Source: Leptospiraceae bacterium | Lineage (GTDB): Bacteria > Spirochaetota > Leptospiria > Leptospirales > Leptospiraceae | Direction: 5' to 3' | NCBI GenBank assembly: GCA_016711485.1 | Contig: JADJSX010000023.1 | Location: 124,001 to 188,000 of the forward strand | Length of the DNA: 64,000 bases | Part shown: positions 54,024 to 63,452 of the stretch, piece by piece | How the letters are laid out: each line of letters starts with the position of its first letter | Position numbering within the stretch: position 1 is the first letter of the stretch | Made by a program: the position numbers and the translations under genes | The notes under the pieces: generated by a model | What the model saw: only the letters and a program-made list of their open reading frames with translations | Databases searched by the model: none | Told to the model about the DNA's origin: nothing

Positions 54024-54602
54024 ATGTATTATTCTCTTTTAAATTTTATTTTTATTTTTCTATTACTTTTATTTTGCAAAGACAATACTACGACTAACGT
54101 CGATAAATCCATTCCTTTAGAAAGTAAAAAATCCGAACTTATAAAAGTGAAGATAGATTGGAATTATATTGATCTAAAATCAGAAATGAAAATTTATGAA
54201 ATCCAGTCGCAACGTGCTTATGAACTTTGGGAAACACGTTCAGTCAAATCAAAAGAATCATCACCTGTTTCCAATGAAATTAGTGAATCTACCATTGTAG
54301 TGCAACCGGGTAGATACAAGGAATTTATATTAGGAATGCAGAATAATTCAGATCAACCAATCTTCTTTTTTGCCTCGCCGCATAGTGTTCAACCTCCTCA
54401 ATATTCTTTGGGTTTTAAATTTAAATGTCTTTGTATTAATCATGCATTTACGGTAAATCCAGGAGAATTCTGGTATAGAGTTGTACGACTGAATATAGAC
54501 AAGGACTTTCGAGGGGATGAATTTTCTATTAAACACGATCTAATTGGAATATCAGAAGAGAGAATGAAAGAATTTGAATTTAAACCGACTGAAAATAAAT
54601 GA
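54024..54602 (+). CDS. Lipoprotein of unknown function with a Cox11-like Cys segment
   Basis: A 192-residue protein from ATG 54024, with GGAG seven bases before it. The signal sequence ends LLLLFC, a plausible lipobox. The conserved-looking core is VQPGRYKEFILGMQNNSDQP, then FKFKCLCINHAFTVNPGEFWYRVVRLN. The C-x-C followed by P-G-E recalls the copper site of Cox11/CtaG assembly factors, but the match is short and no oxidase genes are near. Function open. A KaiB-like gene follows 47 bp behind. Confidence 0.55.
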   Translation: MYYSLLNFIFIFLLLLFCKDNTTTNVDKSIPLESKKSELIKVKIDWNYIDLKSEMKIYEIQSQRAYELWETRSVKSKESSPVSNEISESTIVVQPGRYKEFILGMQNNSDQPIFFFASPHSVQPPQYSLGFKFKCLCINHAFTVNPGEFWYRVVRLNIDKDFRGDEFSIKHDLIGISEERMKEFEFKPTENK

Positions 54603-54649
54603 AAAAAATCTTGCTCAACTAATGAAGTCAGAATTTCTGTAATTAAGCT

Positions 54650-54931
54650 ATGGAAAAATTATATTTTTATCTCTATGTAATTTCAGGATCAACTTCTTCT
54701 GAAAAAGCAATTATAGATATAAAAAATTTTTGTGAAACGGATATTGTTACAAACTATGAATTTATTATCATCGATTTACTTCAGGATAATTATTTGATAG
54801 AGGAAAATAAAATTTTCGTTACTCCGACCTTAGTTTATTCACATTCTACCGAAGAAATTAGGCTCGTCGGTGATTTTAGTGATAAAATAAAACTCATACA
54901 AATGCTTGAATTAGAAAAAGTATATGGATAG
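54650..54931 (+). CDS. KaiB-like thioredoxin-fold protein
   Basis: A 93-residue protein covering a whole KaiB domain: LYFYLYVISGSTSSEKAIID, then EFIIIDLLQDNYLIEENKIFVTPTLV and LVGDFSDKIKLIQMLEL. The T-P-T-L and G-D-x-S-D motifs are typical. In cyanobacteria KaiB binds KaiC and a sensor kinase; in other bacteria KaiB homologues are linked to stress responses. No kaiA or kaiC lies in this window. Its last eight bases overlap the next gene, a two-PAS protein with a degenerate kinase helix, so the two are translated together. Confidence 0.85.
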   Translation: MEKLYFYLYVISGSTSSEKAIIDIKNFCETDIVTNYEFIIIDLLQDNYLIEENKIFVTPTLVYSHSTEEIRLVGDFSDKIKLIQMLELEKVYG

Positions 54932-55976
54932 ACAAATCGAAAATTATCGAGACGAGATAATCAAGTCTCTTCGAAAAGAATTAGTGTCTAGTGAAATTCG
55001 TTTTCAAAATATTATTAATCAGAACTCAATTCCTATTTTAATTGTGAGCATAGATGGTATTATCCGCTTTGCAAATTCTGCTGCTGAATATTTATTTAAT
55101 AAATCAAAAGAAAAATTAATGGGCATTCCCTTTGGTTATCCACTATTAAACGTAGATTCAACTGAAATTAATATTATTACTAAAAATTATCAAACTCTTA
55201 CTGTTGATATGAGAGTCTTAGAGACGGTGTGGGAAGATGAAAAAGTATTTTTAATTTCACTTCGAGATGTAACCTATCGAAGAAATATAGAAGAACAACT
55301 TCGGGTAAGTGAAGAAAAATATAAAAGTTTGGTCGATTTATCGCCATTTGGAATATTTGTCCATATCGATGGAATTTGCATATTTGCGAATGCGGCTGGT
55401 ATTGAATTATTAGGTGGAAAATCTTCTGAAGATATTATCGGTCAAAGTGTTATGCGATTTGTTCACCCTGATTTCCGAAGTTTTGTATCCGATAGAATAA
55501 AAAATCTTGTTAGTGGAGAAATAAAATTACCTGCTGTAGAAGAAAAATTTATCAGTCTAGATGGAAGTATTTTAGATGTAGAAGTTTTTGGCACAAAATT
55601 TAATTACAACAATAAACCTGCCATTCAACTTGTAGTCATAGATATAACAGAACGCAAAAAAAATGAAGATTTCATTCGAAATATTAATTTTGAATTAGAA
55701 AATCAAATAAAAGAAAAAACTAGACAATTAGAAATAATGTATCAAAATATGGAAAATTTTTCTTATTCCCTTTCTTATGATACTAATTCACCTTTGCAAA
55801 ATATCGAAAGCTCAATAAATTTCTTACTACAAAATATTCAACATAAATTAGAACCTAATGAATTGTCTCATTTAGAAAAAATTAAAAATTCAGCGAATAA
55901 TATAAGTAATCTAATGAAGACCTTGCATGTGAATTCTGATCCAATAGATAAGAATTCAGTGAAGATTCTCGATTAA
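54924..55976 (+). CDS. Two-PAS sensor with degenerate histidine-kinase helix and no ATPase domain
   Basis: A 350-residue soluble protein. PAS 1 spans about residues 22-120, PAS 2 about 130-245 (GIFVHIDGICIFANAAGIELLGG, VIDITERKKNED). A helical dimerisation segment (250-345) resembles HisKA of the phytochrome type, F-S-Y-S-L-S-Y-D-T-N-S-P-L, but the phospho-acceptor His is replaced by Tyr285 (TAT; one base from CAT). No HATPase domain follows; the gene stops at 55976. It therefore cannot be a self-acting kinase and may sense through PAS and act by binding, perhaps to the KaiB-like protein it is coupled with. Its 3' end overlaps that of folK by 21 bases, tail to tail. Confidence 0.82.
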   Translation: MDRQIENYRDEIIKSLRKELVSSEIRFQNIINQNSIPILIVSIDGIIRFANSAAEYLFNKSKEKLMGIPFGYPLLNVDSTEINIITKNYQTLTVDMRVLETVWEDEKVFLISLRDVTYRRNIEEQLRVSEEKYKSLVDLSPFGIFVHIDGICIFANAAGIELLGGKSSEDIIGQSVMRFVHPDFRSFVSDRIKNLVSGEIKLPAVEEKFISLDGSILDVEVFGTKFNYNNKPAIQLVVIDITERKKNEDFIRNINFELENQIKEKTRQLEIMYQNMENFSYSLSYDTNSPLQNIESSINFLLQNIQHKLEPNELSHLEKIKNSANNISNLMKTLHVNSDPIDKNSVKILD

Positions 55977-56372
55977 TTCTTTTATAAATGGTCTTGATTG
56001 AATTGAGTGATGTGGAAGATTTAACCTTTCAGTGGATAATACTAAATTGCCGTAGGACAGAATATCTAAATCAATTTCTCTAGGTCCCTTATTAAATCGT
56101 TTTATTCTTCCAATAGTTCGCTCTATTTGTTGCAATGTATCTAATAATTGAATTGGCTCTAAAGTTGTTTCAATTTTTATTACACAATTTAAAAAATCAG
56201 GTTGGTCTAAAACTTCCAATGCTTTTGTTTCGATAATATTGGATTTTCCGAGAATTAAAGTAGGAATATTTTTTATTTCCATGATTGCCAGTTCAATATA
56301 TTTTAACCTATCTCCTAAATTGGAACCTATTGAAATTAGAACGTTAGTTTGAGATAAATCTGTATTTTCCAT
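55956..56372 (-). CDS. folK: 6-hydroxymethyl-7,8-dihydropterin pyrophosphokinase
   Basis: A 138-residue HPPK enzyme of folate synthesis, moving pyrophosphate from ATP to hydroxymethyl-dihydropterin. Family motifs: SIGSNLGDRLKYIELAI at the start, QPDFLNCVIKIET for the pterin site, and R-x-K-R-F-N-K-G-P-R-E-I-D-L-D-I-L for ATP and two metal-binding Asp. The end (LPHHSIQSRPFI) is normal. ATG 56372 fits the family N-terminus although no clear ribosome binding site precedes it; the frame is open to 56441, overlapping the DnaC-like gene end. Probably the last gene of the secA transcript. Confidence 0.88.
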   Translation of the reverse strand: MENTDLSQTNVLISIGSNLGDRLKYIELAIMEIKNIPTLILGKSNIIETKALEVLDQPDFLNCVIKIETTLEPIQLLDTLQQIERTIGRIKRFNKGPREIDLDILSYGNLVLSTERLNLPHHSIQSRPFIKELIENLH

Positions 56373-56427
56373 ATAAAATGAAATATAGTTAGTTTTAAAA
56401 ATTAATAGGAGGAAAGTGAAAATTAAA

Positions 56428-57303
56428 TCAGATTGCACCAAATTGAAATTTCAATCTGTAATCAGGACATTCTAGTTTAATTTCATGTGTCATTTCGCAT
56501 AATCTTGAATATACTCTACCTTCTCCTTTTTCTTTCCAATCATATAATGGAGAATTTGAAGTGAGTAATGTTATTTTTTCTTTCTCATATCTAGAATCAA
56601 TTAAGTCATAAAGTTTTGCATTTACCCAATCAGAATCTTTCTGAACTCCAAAGTCATCGATAACCAATACATCGATCTCCGCAAATTCTTTTTCAATAGA
56701 GCGTTCTTGTCCATGATACTCGCTATCTTTTTGATATGTATCTCTAAGTGCATTCAAAAAGTCTTTACTGATTTTTGCATAACGACATTTTACCCCATAT
56801 CGGAATATTAATTCATTTAAAATTATACAGGCTAACAAAGTTTTTCCTGAACCAGTTCCTCCTGAAAGATACATTCCTTGCTTGGGTTTATTTTTCCAAA
56901 ATGGTATATCGTTCCAGTGATTTATTAATTCATTTGCCCAATCATGTGCGGCAAATAATGATATCATATTACTCCCAGAAAGATCCATAGAATTTAAAAA
57001 TTTGTATTTATATTTTGGTGGTATGTTTGATAACTCAATAATTTTATCGAGTTTATTGCGTGTTAAACGAGCCTCTTGGCAAAAACAAGGAATCATTTTA
57101 TTCAAAGATTCTTCGAACACTAAATAAGGAGCCTTAGCTTTAGCTGGACATTTTGTGCAATGTTCTGTTACACATGAGCATAATCCTAATGACCCACTGC
57201 GTGTTCCAGGTAAAATTTCGTCGAGAACAATTCCGACTCCTTTGCAATAAGGACAGGATCTATCTCCTGTCCTTGTATTTACTAAAATTTCATTTAGTAA
57301 CAT
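56428..57303 (-). CDS. DnaC/IstB-like ATPase with Cys-rich N-terminus
   Basis: A 291-residue protein. The first 75 residues contain about ten Cys (CPYCKGVGIV, LGLCSCVTEHCTKCP, IPCFCQEAR), likely a zinc or Fe-S site. The AAA part has Walker A L-S-G-G-T-G-S-G-K-T, Walker B V-L-V-I-D-D-F-G, sensor-1 LLTSNSP and an Arg in GRVYSRLCEM. It belongs to the DnaC/DnaI/IstB group; a helicase-loader role is possible. The start ATG follows the secA stop by one base, so it is translated with secA. Confidence 0.85.
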   Translation of the reverse strand: MLLNEILVNTRTGDRSCPYCKGVGIVLDEILPGTRSGSLGLCSCVTEHCTKCPAKAKAPYLVFEESLNKMIPCFCQEARLTRNKLDKIIELSNIPPKYKYKFLNSMDLSGSNMISLFAAHDWANELINHWNDIPFWKNKPKQGMYLSGGTGSGKTLLACIILNELIFRYGVKCRYAKISKDFLNALRDTYQKDSEYHGQERSIEKEFAEIDVLVIDDFGVQKDSDWVNAKLYDLIDSRYEKEKITLLTSNSPLYDWKEKGEGRVYSRLCEMTHEIKLECPDYRLKFQFGAI

Positions 57304-60045
57304 TTATCTTTTTCTTCGACTACTTTTTCGAGAAGAAGATCCACCTGCACTTGTAGAAGATACATTTGCATCAATTTTTCGTTTATTATTAATATGGAGT
57401 AGGTCGTTTTGACCTCCATTCATATTAAATAGATCAATGTCAGTGCTTTCTTGTCCTATTTTTTTGTATTCAATTTCTTTTTCTTCTATCTTTGTATCTT
57501 TTGCGACTTCTACTTTCATTAGGAAACCGATGATCTCTGATTTGAGGTTATCTACCATATTCGCAAATATTTTAAATCCTTGGATTTTGTATTCTACGAG
57601 TGGGTTTTTTTCTCCATATCCTACTGTCCAAATTCCATCACGCAAATGATCCATTACATACAAATGTTCCTTCCATCTGTGATCCAAAATATCTAATAAG
57701 ATTCCTCTCTCTAAATATTGCCAAACTTCGTTTCCCACCCCAGAAATTTTGTTTTTGTAAACAGAGAGGAATTCAGCGACTAACGTTTCACTCAATTTTT
57801 CTAAAACATTATTTGATCTAGAAAAATCATCCTCTTTCAATTGAAAGGAAATATTCATAGTTGCAAGCCATTCATTCATAGCATTAAAATCCCATGCCGC
57901 TGGATTTTTTCCTTCGCAATAAGTTTCGATTTGTAAATCTACAGTTTCTTTTATCCACTCTTCAATTAATTCTTCAAGATTAGCTTGTTCATTTAATACA
58001 TCATTTCTAAGTCTGTATATGAATATCCTCTGTGCATTCATTACATCATCATATTCTAATAAATGTTTACGGATATCAAAGTTATGTCCCTCTACTCTTT
58101 TTTGAGAACGGGCAATCGCATTACTAACCATTTTGTGTTCGATTTCTTGCCCTTCATCCATTCCCAACTTCTGCATGATATTGGAAATTCTGTCAGACCC
58201 AAAAATCCGCATCAAGTCATCTTCTAGGGAAAGGTAAAATCTACTAGAACCCGGATCTCCTTGTCTTCCAGAACGACCTCTCAATTGGTTATCTATACGT
58301 CTTGCTTCATGTCTCTCAGTGCCTAATATGTGTAAGCCACCAGCATTTAAAACTTCAAGATGTGACTTTTCCCAATTTAGAGCGTCTTCGATAATTTCTT
58401 TTGCTTTTTTCTTTTTCCCGTGTTGAGAAAATCTTTCTGCCAAAATTTTTGCTTGGTCAAAATCCTTTTTTTTGATTGATAATTTAAATTCTTCTACTTC
58501 AGGATCAGACTCTGTCCATTTTTCCATGAGTTCTTTGTAATTTTGCGCTCCACCAAGAACGATGTCTGTTCCTCTTCCTGCCATGTTTGTAGCTATGGTA
58601 ATCGCACCTGATTTACCTGCGTTAGCAATAATTTCTGCTTCCTTTTCGTGGAATTTAGCATTTAAAACGTTATGTGGTAAACCTGCAGATCGTAGTTTAT
58701 TGGAAAGTAATTCTGACTTTTCAATTGAAATTGTTCCAACTAGGATAGGTTGTTTTTTAGCGTGTAGGTCTTTAATTTCATTTACAATTGCATTAAACTT
58801 TTCTCTTTCTGTTCGATACACTCTATCAGCATGATCAATTCGTTTCATTTTGATATTTGGAGGAATTACAATTACATCTAGTTTGTAAATCTTTGCAAAC
58901 TCCTCTGCCTCTGTATCAGCGGTACCTGTCATACCAGAAAGTTTATCATAGATTCTGAAATAATTTTGAAATGTAATCGATGCTAAAGTTTGTGATTCAC
59001 GGGCAATGGTTACTCGTTCTTTTGCTTCTAAAGCTTGGTGAAGACCATCTGAGTAACGTCTACCGGGCATTAGTCGACCGGTAAATTCATCTACAATTAA
59101 AACTTCATCATTTTGAACTACATAATCAACATCCCTTTGAAAGATTTTATGTGCCTTAAGAGCTTGATGAACGTGATGAACCAACTCTACATTATCCGGA
59201 GAGTATAGATTATCCAATCCTAAAATTTGTTCTACCCGTCCGACTCCAGCTTCTGTTAATAATACGTTACGCGCTTTCTCATCTACTTCGAAGTCTTCTT
59301 TCTCGGTTAACTTTGGAATAATTGCATCTATCTTAATGTAATTGTCAGTGGACTCATCTGCCGCTCCAGAAATAATCAAAGGAGTTCTGGCTTCGTCAAT
59401 TAATATAGAATCCACTTCATCTACGATGGCAAAAAAATGATCTCTTTGAACTTTATGATCTTTTTTAGGAACCATATTATCCCGAAGATAATCAAATCCG
59501 TATTCATTGTTTGTTCCGTATGTGATATCTGACCCGTAGGCAGATTGTCTTTCTTCATGATCCATATCATGTTGAATAATCCCGACTGTAATTCCAAGAA
59601 AGTCGTAAATCGGTTTCATCCAAAGTGCATCTCTACGCGCCAAATAATCATTAACCGTTACAATATGAACACCACGACCAGCAAGAGAATTTAAATAAAC
59701 CGCAAGAGTAGAAGTAAGAGTTTTACCTTCTCCGGTTTTCATTTCGGCAATGTTGCCCCAATGAAGTGCGATTCCACCCATCATCTGAACGTCGTAATGC
59801 CTTAGACCCATAACACGAACGGATACTTCACGAATTGTGGCAAACGCTTCCGGAAGAATATCATCAAGAGTTTTGCCATTAGCCATCATTTCTTTGAATT
59901 TTTTCGTTTGATTTTTCAATTCTTCGTTCGATAATTTTTGCATTTCAGGTTCAAAAGAATTGATCTCTGCGACGATAGGAGTAAGTTTTTTTAAATCTCT
60001 TTCAAACTTACTTCCAAATATAAATTGTAATATTTTTTGAAACAT
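57304..60045 (-). CDS. secA: Preprotein translocase ATPase SecA
   Basis: A 913-residue full-length SecA, the motor that pushes unfolded precursors through SecYEG. Walker A is M-K-T-G-E-G-K-T-L (102-110), and the DEAD-like box reads D-E-V-D-S (209-213) with ILIDEARTPLIISG behind it. The second motor domain has TNMAGRGTDIVLGG and GTERHEARRIDNQLRGRSGRQGD. The preprotein cross-linking, wing and scaffold parts are present (KEHLYVMDHLRDGI). The C-terminus is Ser/Arg-rich (SSSRKSSRRKR) and lacks the usual Cys-rich zinc tail that binds SecB. It leads a group with the DnaC-like gene and folK. Confidence 0.96.
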   Translation of the reverse strand: MFQKILQFIFGSKFERDLKKLTPIVAEINSFEPEMQKLSNEELKNQTKKFKEMMANGKTLDDILPEAFATIREVSVRVMGLRHYDVQMMGGIALHWGNIAEMKTGEGKTLTSTLAVYLNSLAGRGVHIVTVNDYLARRDALWMKPIYDFLGITVGIIQHDMDHEERQSAYGSDITYGTNNEYGFDYLRDNMVPKKDHKVQRDHFFAIVDEVDSILIDEARTPLIISGAADESTDNYIKIDAIIPKLTEKEDFEVDEKARNVLLTEAGVGRVEQILGLDNLYSPDNVELVHHVHQALKAHKIFQRDVDYVVQNDEVLIVDEFTGRLMPGRRYSDGLHQALEAKERVTIARESQTLASITFQNYFRIYDKLSGMTGTADTEAEEFAKIYKLDVIVIPPNIKMKRIDHADRVYRTEREKFNAIVNEIKDLHAKKQPILVGTISIEKSELLSNKLRSAGLPHNVLNAKFHEKEAEIIANAGKSGAITIATNMAGRGTDIVLGGAQNYKELMEKWTESDPEVEEFKLSIKKKDFDQAKILAERFSQHGKKKKAKEIIEDALNWEKSHLEVLNAGGLHILGTERHEARRIDNQLRGRSGRQGDPGSSRFYLSLEDDLMRIFGSDRISNIMQKLGMDEGQEIEHKMVSNAIARSQKRVEGHNFDIRKHLLEYDDVMNAQRIFIYRLRNDVLNEQANLEELIEEWIKETVDLQIETYCEGKNPAAWDFNAMNEWLATMNISFQLKEDDFSRSNNVLEKLSETLVAEFLSVYKNKISGVGNEVWQYLERGILLDILDHRWKEHLYVMDHLRDGIWTVGYGEKNPLVEYKIQGFKIFANMVDNLKSEIIGFLMKVEVAKDTKIEEKEIEYKKIGQESTDIDLFNMNGGQNDLLHINNKRKIDANVSSTSAGGSSSRKSSRRKR

Positions 60046-60064
60046 TCTATAAATTTCCTATGGA

Positions 60065-60763
60065 TTAATTCGCCTTAGTCGTTACTATATTTTCGAAAAG
60101 GATACGGGCGTTCGCTTCCATTTCTATTTGTTTTGTTTTAATTTCTTGAGATATTGAGCCGAGAACTTTCGGAATTTCTTTATGAACGTTCCACCATACT
60201 TCTAACATTGGGTAAGTGACTTCAAAATGACATTGAATTCCAAATGCTTTGTTTTCGTAAGAAAACATTTGATTTTCATACTTGTCACTAGACATTAGTC
60301 GCTCAGACCCTGCCGGCAAACTAAACGTATCCGCATGTAGATGAAACGTAGATATATGGCTGGATGTAATATGCTGAAATATCGGGTGAGCAGAATTTAA
60401 AATTGAAACTTTAGAAAATCCAACTTCTAATCCATTGTTTCCTTTTTCTACCTTTGCCCCTAGTGCCTTTGCAATAATTTGCGATCCTAGGCAAATACCT
60501 AAAACTTTTTTTCCTGGAATGGAAATTGTATTTTCTACCAAACGTAAATATGGCTTAAAGAAAGTATCTTCTTTTGGGTCATAGACAGATTTTGGACCAC
60601 CCATTAGTATGATGATATCAAAAATTTGATGGGATTCAGGAACAATTTGTATTCCTTTTTTATAAGCATCGTGGTATGTGATAGTGTAATTTGCCTTACG
60701 AAGTGAGTCCTCTATAATTCCTGGACCTTCACAATCCATAAATCTAATAATCAAACTTCTCAT
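60065..60763 (-). CDS. Class I glutamine amidotransferase domain protein (GMP synthase-like)
   Basis: A 232-residue stand-alone GATase1 domain. The nucleophile elbow is G-I-C-L-G-S-Q, and the catalytic His/Glu lie in FGIQCHFEVTYPM. The sequence IIILMGGPKSVYDPKED is typical of GuaA-like GATases. There is no synthetase domain, so it is the small-protein type that may act as a gamma-glutamyl hydrolase or peptidase. It overlaps the TlpA-like gene by one base and probably shares its transcript, ahead of secA. Confidence 0.85.
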   Translation of the reverse strand: MRSLIIRFMDCEGPGIIEDSLRKANYTITYHDAYKKGIQIVPESHQIFDIIILMGGPKSVYDPKEDTFFKPYLRLVENTISIPGKKVLGICLGSQIIAKALGAKVEKGNNGLEVGFSKVSILNSAHPIFQHITSSHISTFHLHADTFSLPAGSERLMSSDKYENQMFSYENKAFGIQCHFEVTYPMLEVWWNVHKEIPKVLGSISQEIKTKQIEMEANARILFENIVTTKAN

Positions 60764-61338
60764 TATGTTCCTCCTAACATGAGTTTAAAAAATTTTACTT
60801 TGTTTTCGTTTTGAATTATCCCTAATTCATTTTCTTCACTGATAGGACCAATGAAATTATAATATAAAATTAAAGGATTTGTTTTGAATAATAAGGTTTC
60901 AGGTCTTCCTGTTATGAGTCCTTCCCCTGGTGTTACGCGAAAAGGTTTTTTCATAATTAAAATAGGAAGTTCTATTTTTTTATCAAGAACTTCTTTTTCC
61001 ATGACAGCTTTTGCTTTGGGGTATAGTTCTTCAAATGAAGCTCCTGTATCTGCATCTGGTACTATATCATATGGATCCACTACGATATAAAAACCAAGGG
61101 ATTTCTCGGAAGAAATTTCTCGGTATAGATAATTAAGAGTGGGGATTTCCTTTACACATGGTATACATGTAGGCGCATAAACGTTAATTGCAAGCCTTCG
61201 TAAAGGTAAGTCCTTTAAAATTACTCGATTTCCAGAAAAATCCAATCCTTCGTATTGGGATACATCAAAATTTGATTGTTTCTGGGAATAACATGCGTTG
61301 AAAAGGGTGAGAATTAGAAAAATAACGATTTGTTTCAT
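60763..61338 (-). CDS. TlpA-like thioredoxin lipoprotein
   Basis: A 191-residue protein. The signal ends L-F-N-A-C, a lipobox. The thioredoxin fold has the redox pair in A-P-T-C-I-P-C-V-K-E-I-P and a later FYIVVDPYD strand. Longer insert around PDADTGASFEELYPKAKAVM. It may reduce disulfides or serve in cytochrome c maturation on the outer face of the membrane, which would suit the many haem motifs of the 12-haem protein, but no link is shown. First gene of the set leading to secA. Confidence 0.82.
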   Translation of the reverse strand: MKQIVIFLILTLFNACYSQKQSNFDVSQYEGLDFSGNRVILKDLPLRRLAINVYAPTCIPCVKEIPTLNYLYREISSEKSLGFYIVVDPYDIVPDADTGASFEELYPKAKAVMEKEVLDKKIELPILIMKKPFRVTPGEGLITGRPETLLFKTNPLILYYNFIGPISEENELGIIQNENKVKFFKLMLGGT

Positions 61339-61538
61339 GTAAGTTTGGTATTTTTTAACTATATCCTGTTAGATAGGGGGTAAAGCAAGTAAGATAAATT
61401 TAAATTATTAAAATCATTGACGATAGTTTTTTCGTTGAAATGATGGCGTATTACCCCGTAACAGAATGTTTTTTCTAAAAATTCATCAAAAACTATGTTA
61501 ATATCTTGTACTAATCTGAATTTACTATAGGAGTCTGA

Positions 61539-62012
61539 ATGAGCACACAAGAATTTGAAATTGGTAAACTAATTGAGTTGGCGAGACATAAAAAATACGA
61601 GCTAACGTCTGCTGGTTTTGCAGCCCTCGATAAAATTGAAAGAATTGCCGTTCCTAAAAAACTAAAAACCAGAAAAATTGCAGTACAGGCACTCCATGCA
61701 CTTTCAGAGGGTCTAGTTCAATACGGTTATTTCTCCCCAGAAGAAAGGAAAAAATTACAAGCAGAAGCAAACATGTCTGATGCTCCTTACAAAGGTTTCA
61801 AAGGATTATTTTCTAATTCTGCAGCACCTGTTGTAGAAGAGGATATCGAAGAAGATTTTATCCCTCAAGAAGAAGAAGCCAAACACGATTTTGTTGCCGA
61901 AGGGGATGCGGACGAAATGGATGCAGCTGATTCTGAAGAAGAAGAGGATGATGACGAAGACGATGATGATGAAGATGATGATAACCTCGATGACGAAGAC
62001 GAGGAAGATTAA
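61539..62012 (+). CDS. Acidic-tailed protein, RNA polymerase omega-like N-terminus
   Basis: A 157-residue protein. The first 75 residues (FEIGKLIELARHKKYELTSA, then LKTRKIAVQALHALSEGLVQYG) resemble spirochaetal omega subunits, in which a Y-E-x-T-x-A helix and a later K-x-A-x-x-A-L helix are kept. The last 50 residues are almost only Asp and Glu. The omega assignment is tentative. TAGGAG lies before the ATG. A DUF115-like gene starts some 25 bases behind, perhaps in the same transcript. Confidence 0.55.
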   Translation: MSTQEFEIGKLIELARHKKYELTSAGFAALDKIERIAVPKKLKTRKIAVQALHALSEGLVQYGYFSPEERKKLQAEANMSDAPYKGFKGLFSNSAAPVVEEDIEEDFIPQEEEAKHDFVAEGDADEMDAADSEEEEDDDEDDDDEDDDNLDDEDEED

Positions 62013-62036
62013 AATATCCTAATCTAGGAGTCACCC

Positions 62037-63424
62037 ATTTTTCATTTCCTCCATTTTAACGTTAACGGGCTACCCAATCTGCAGAATGCAAAGAACGGTA
62101 GCCTAATTCATTCCAAACACGATCCCAAAAAAGAAAGCAATCGATTCGTCGAATCCGTACTATTAGAATACACTTCTTTAAGTTATAAACCAGATACTCT
62201 TTTTTGTTTTGGATTTGGTATGGGATATCATATTGAATCCATTTTGGAAAAAAGTGGAGGAAAAATAAAATTAGTTTGTGTAGAGCCTGATTCTGATTTA
62301 CTCGAAATTCCAGAAGTAAAAAAAAAACTTCTGAGTTAATTCAAAAATTTCAATTTCAAGGGGGAGAGTTAATTTTATTTCCCCTCAATCAATTCCCCTT
62401 TTCTGAATATAGAAACAACTCAAAGTTTATATTTTCATTTCCCTATTACTCCAGAAATTATTCAGAAGAGTTTCGATCTTTCCAAAACTCTTTGAAAGAA
62501 AAAGTTACTCTCAATCAAAATACGATTTCTCATTTTGCGAAAGTATGGTTTAGAAATTATTTTGTAAACTTGGATCTAGGATTTAATAGAGACCATACTG
62601 GATTTATATTTTCCGATAGTTTTCCATTTGAAGGAAAAGATATTTTATTTGTAGGTGCCGCTCCCATTTTAGAAGAACAAATTGAGTGGATTCACAGAAA
62701 TAAAGATAGAATTTATATTCTGTCTTCGGATACTGCTTGTTATCCTCTTATTGCTAACGGTATTCGTCCTGATTATATTCTTTCTATTGACGCTGGAAGA
62801 GGTACGATATATCATTTCCGAAACTTACCTTCAGATATTCCTATAATTACTTGGCTTGGAGCGAATAGCCATATATTTTATTTACCAAATCCAATTTACA
62901 TTTATTTTTCTACTTATCCACTTGACCAAGTATTTCATTCTACTTTATTCTCAGGAGAGGAAAATATAATAAAAAATCCTTCTCTAAATGTAGCTGGACT
63001 TGCTAAGACACTGACGGAAAAATTTCGAGCAAATAGACTTATCCTAAGTGGAATAAGTTTCAAAATACAATCAGCAAAAACTCATTGTAGAGGAACTGGA
63101 TATGAATATTATAACTTACCAAAGGTAAATCGATTTTATCCGATGGAGTCTTACATTCCGAATACATATAAAAATTCTATTAGTTCCAAAAACCAATTAG
63201 CTCTGTATCATCTTACAGAGAGTAAGCAGCTTATTGTATTACATCCAGAAAATATTTTTAAGATTCAATCAGAATCAGCGATATATAAGACAAAACCTCT
63301 CTCGATAAAATTGGATGAATCAAATATAAAAAAATTTCAGAAACTTCTGAAAAATAAAACAATTCAAACAGAAATTTTGAAAAAAACTGGAATTAACAAT
63401 AGTCTTTACAATAAATTAATTTAA
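62037..63424 (+). pseudogene. DUF115/MptE-like protein, one frameshift
   Basis: The frame from about 62037 reads F-H-F-L-H-F-N-V-N-G-L-P-N-L-Q, then SLIHSKHDPKKESNRFVESV and LFCFGFGMGYHIESIL, and stops at 62338. One more A in the A10 run at 62318-62327 joins it to the frame that continues through SELIQKFQFQGGELILFPLN to 63424. The second part carries DILFVGAAPILEEQIEWIHR, SSDTACYPLIANGIRPDYIL and SIDAGRGT, typical of the DUF115 6-hydroxymethylpterin-pyrophosphokinase/glycosyltransferase-like family linked to flagellar protein modification. No ATG exists; AGGAG is followed six bases later by ATT (62037). As listed, the open second part starts at TTG 62492. Confidence 0.65.
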
Positions 63425-63452
63425 GAGTATACGTAACTAAAGAGGAGAAAGT

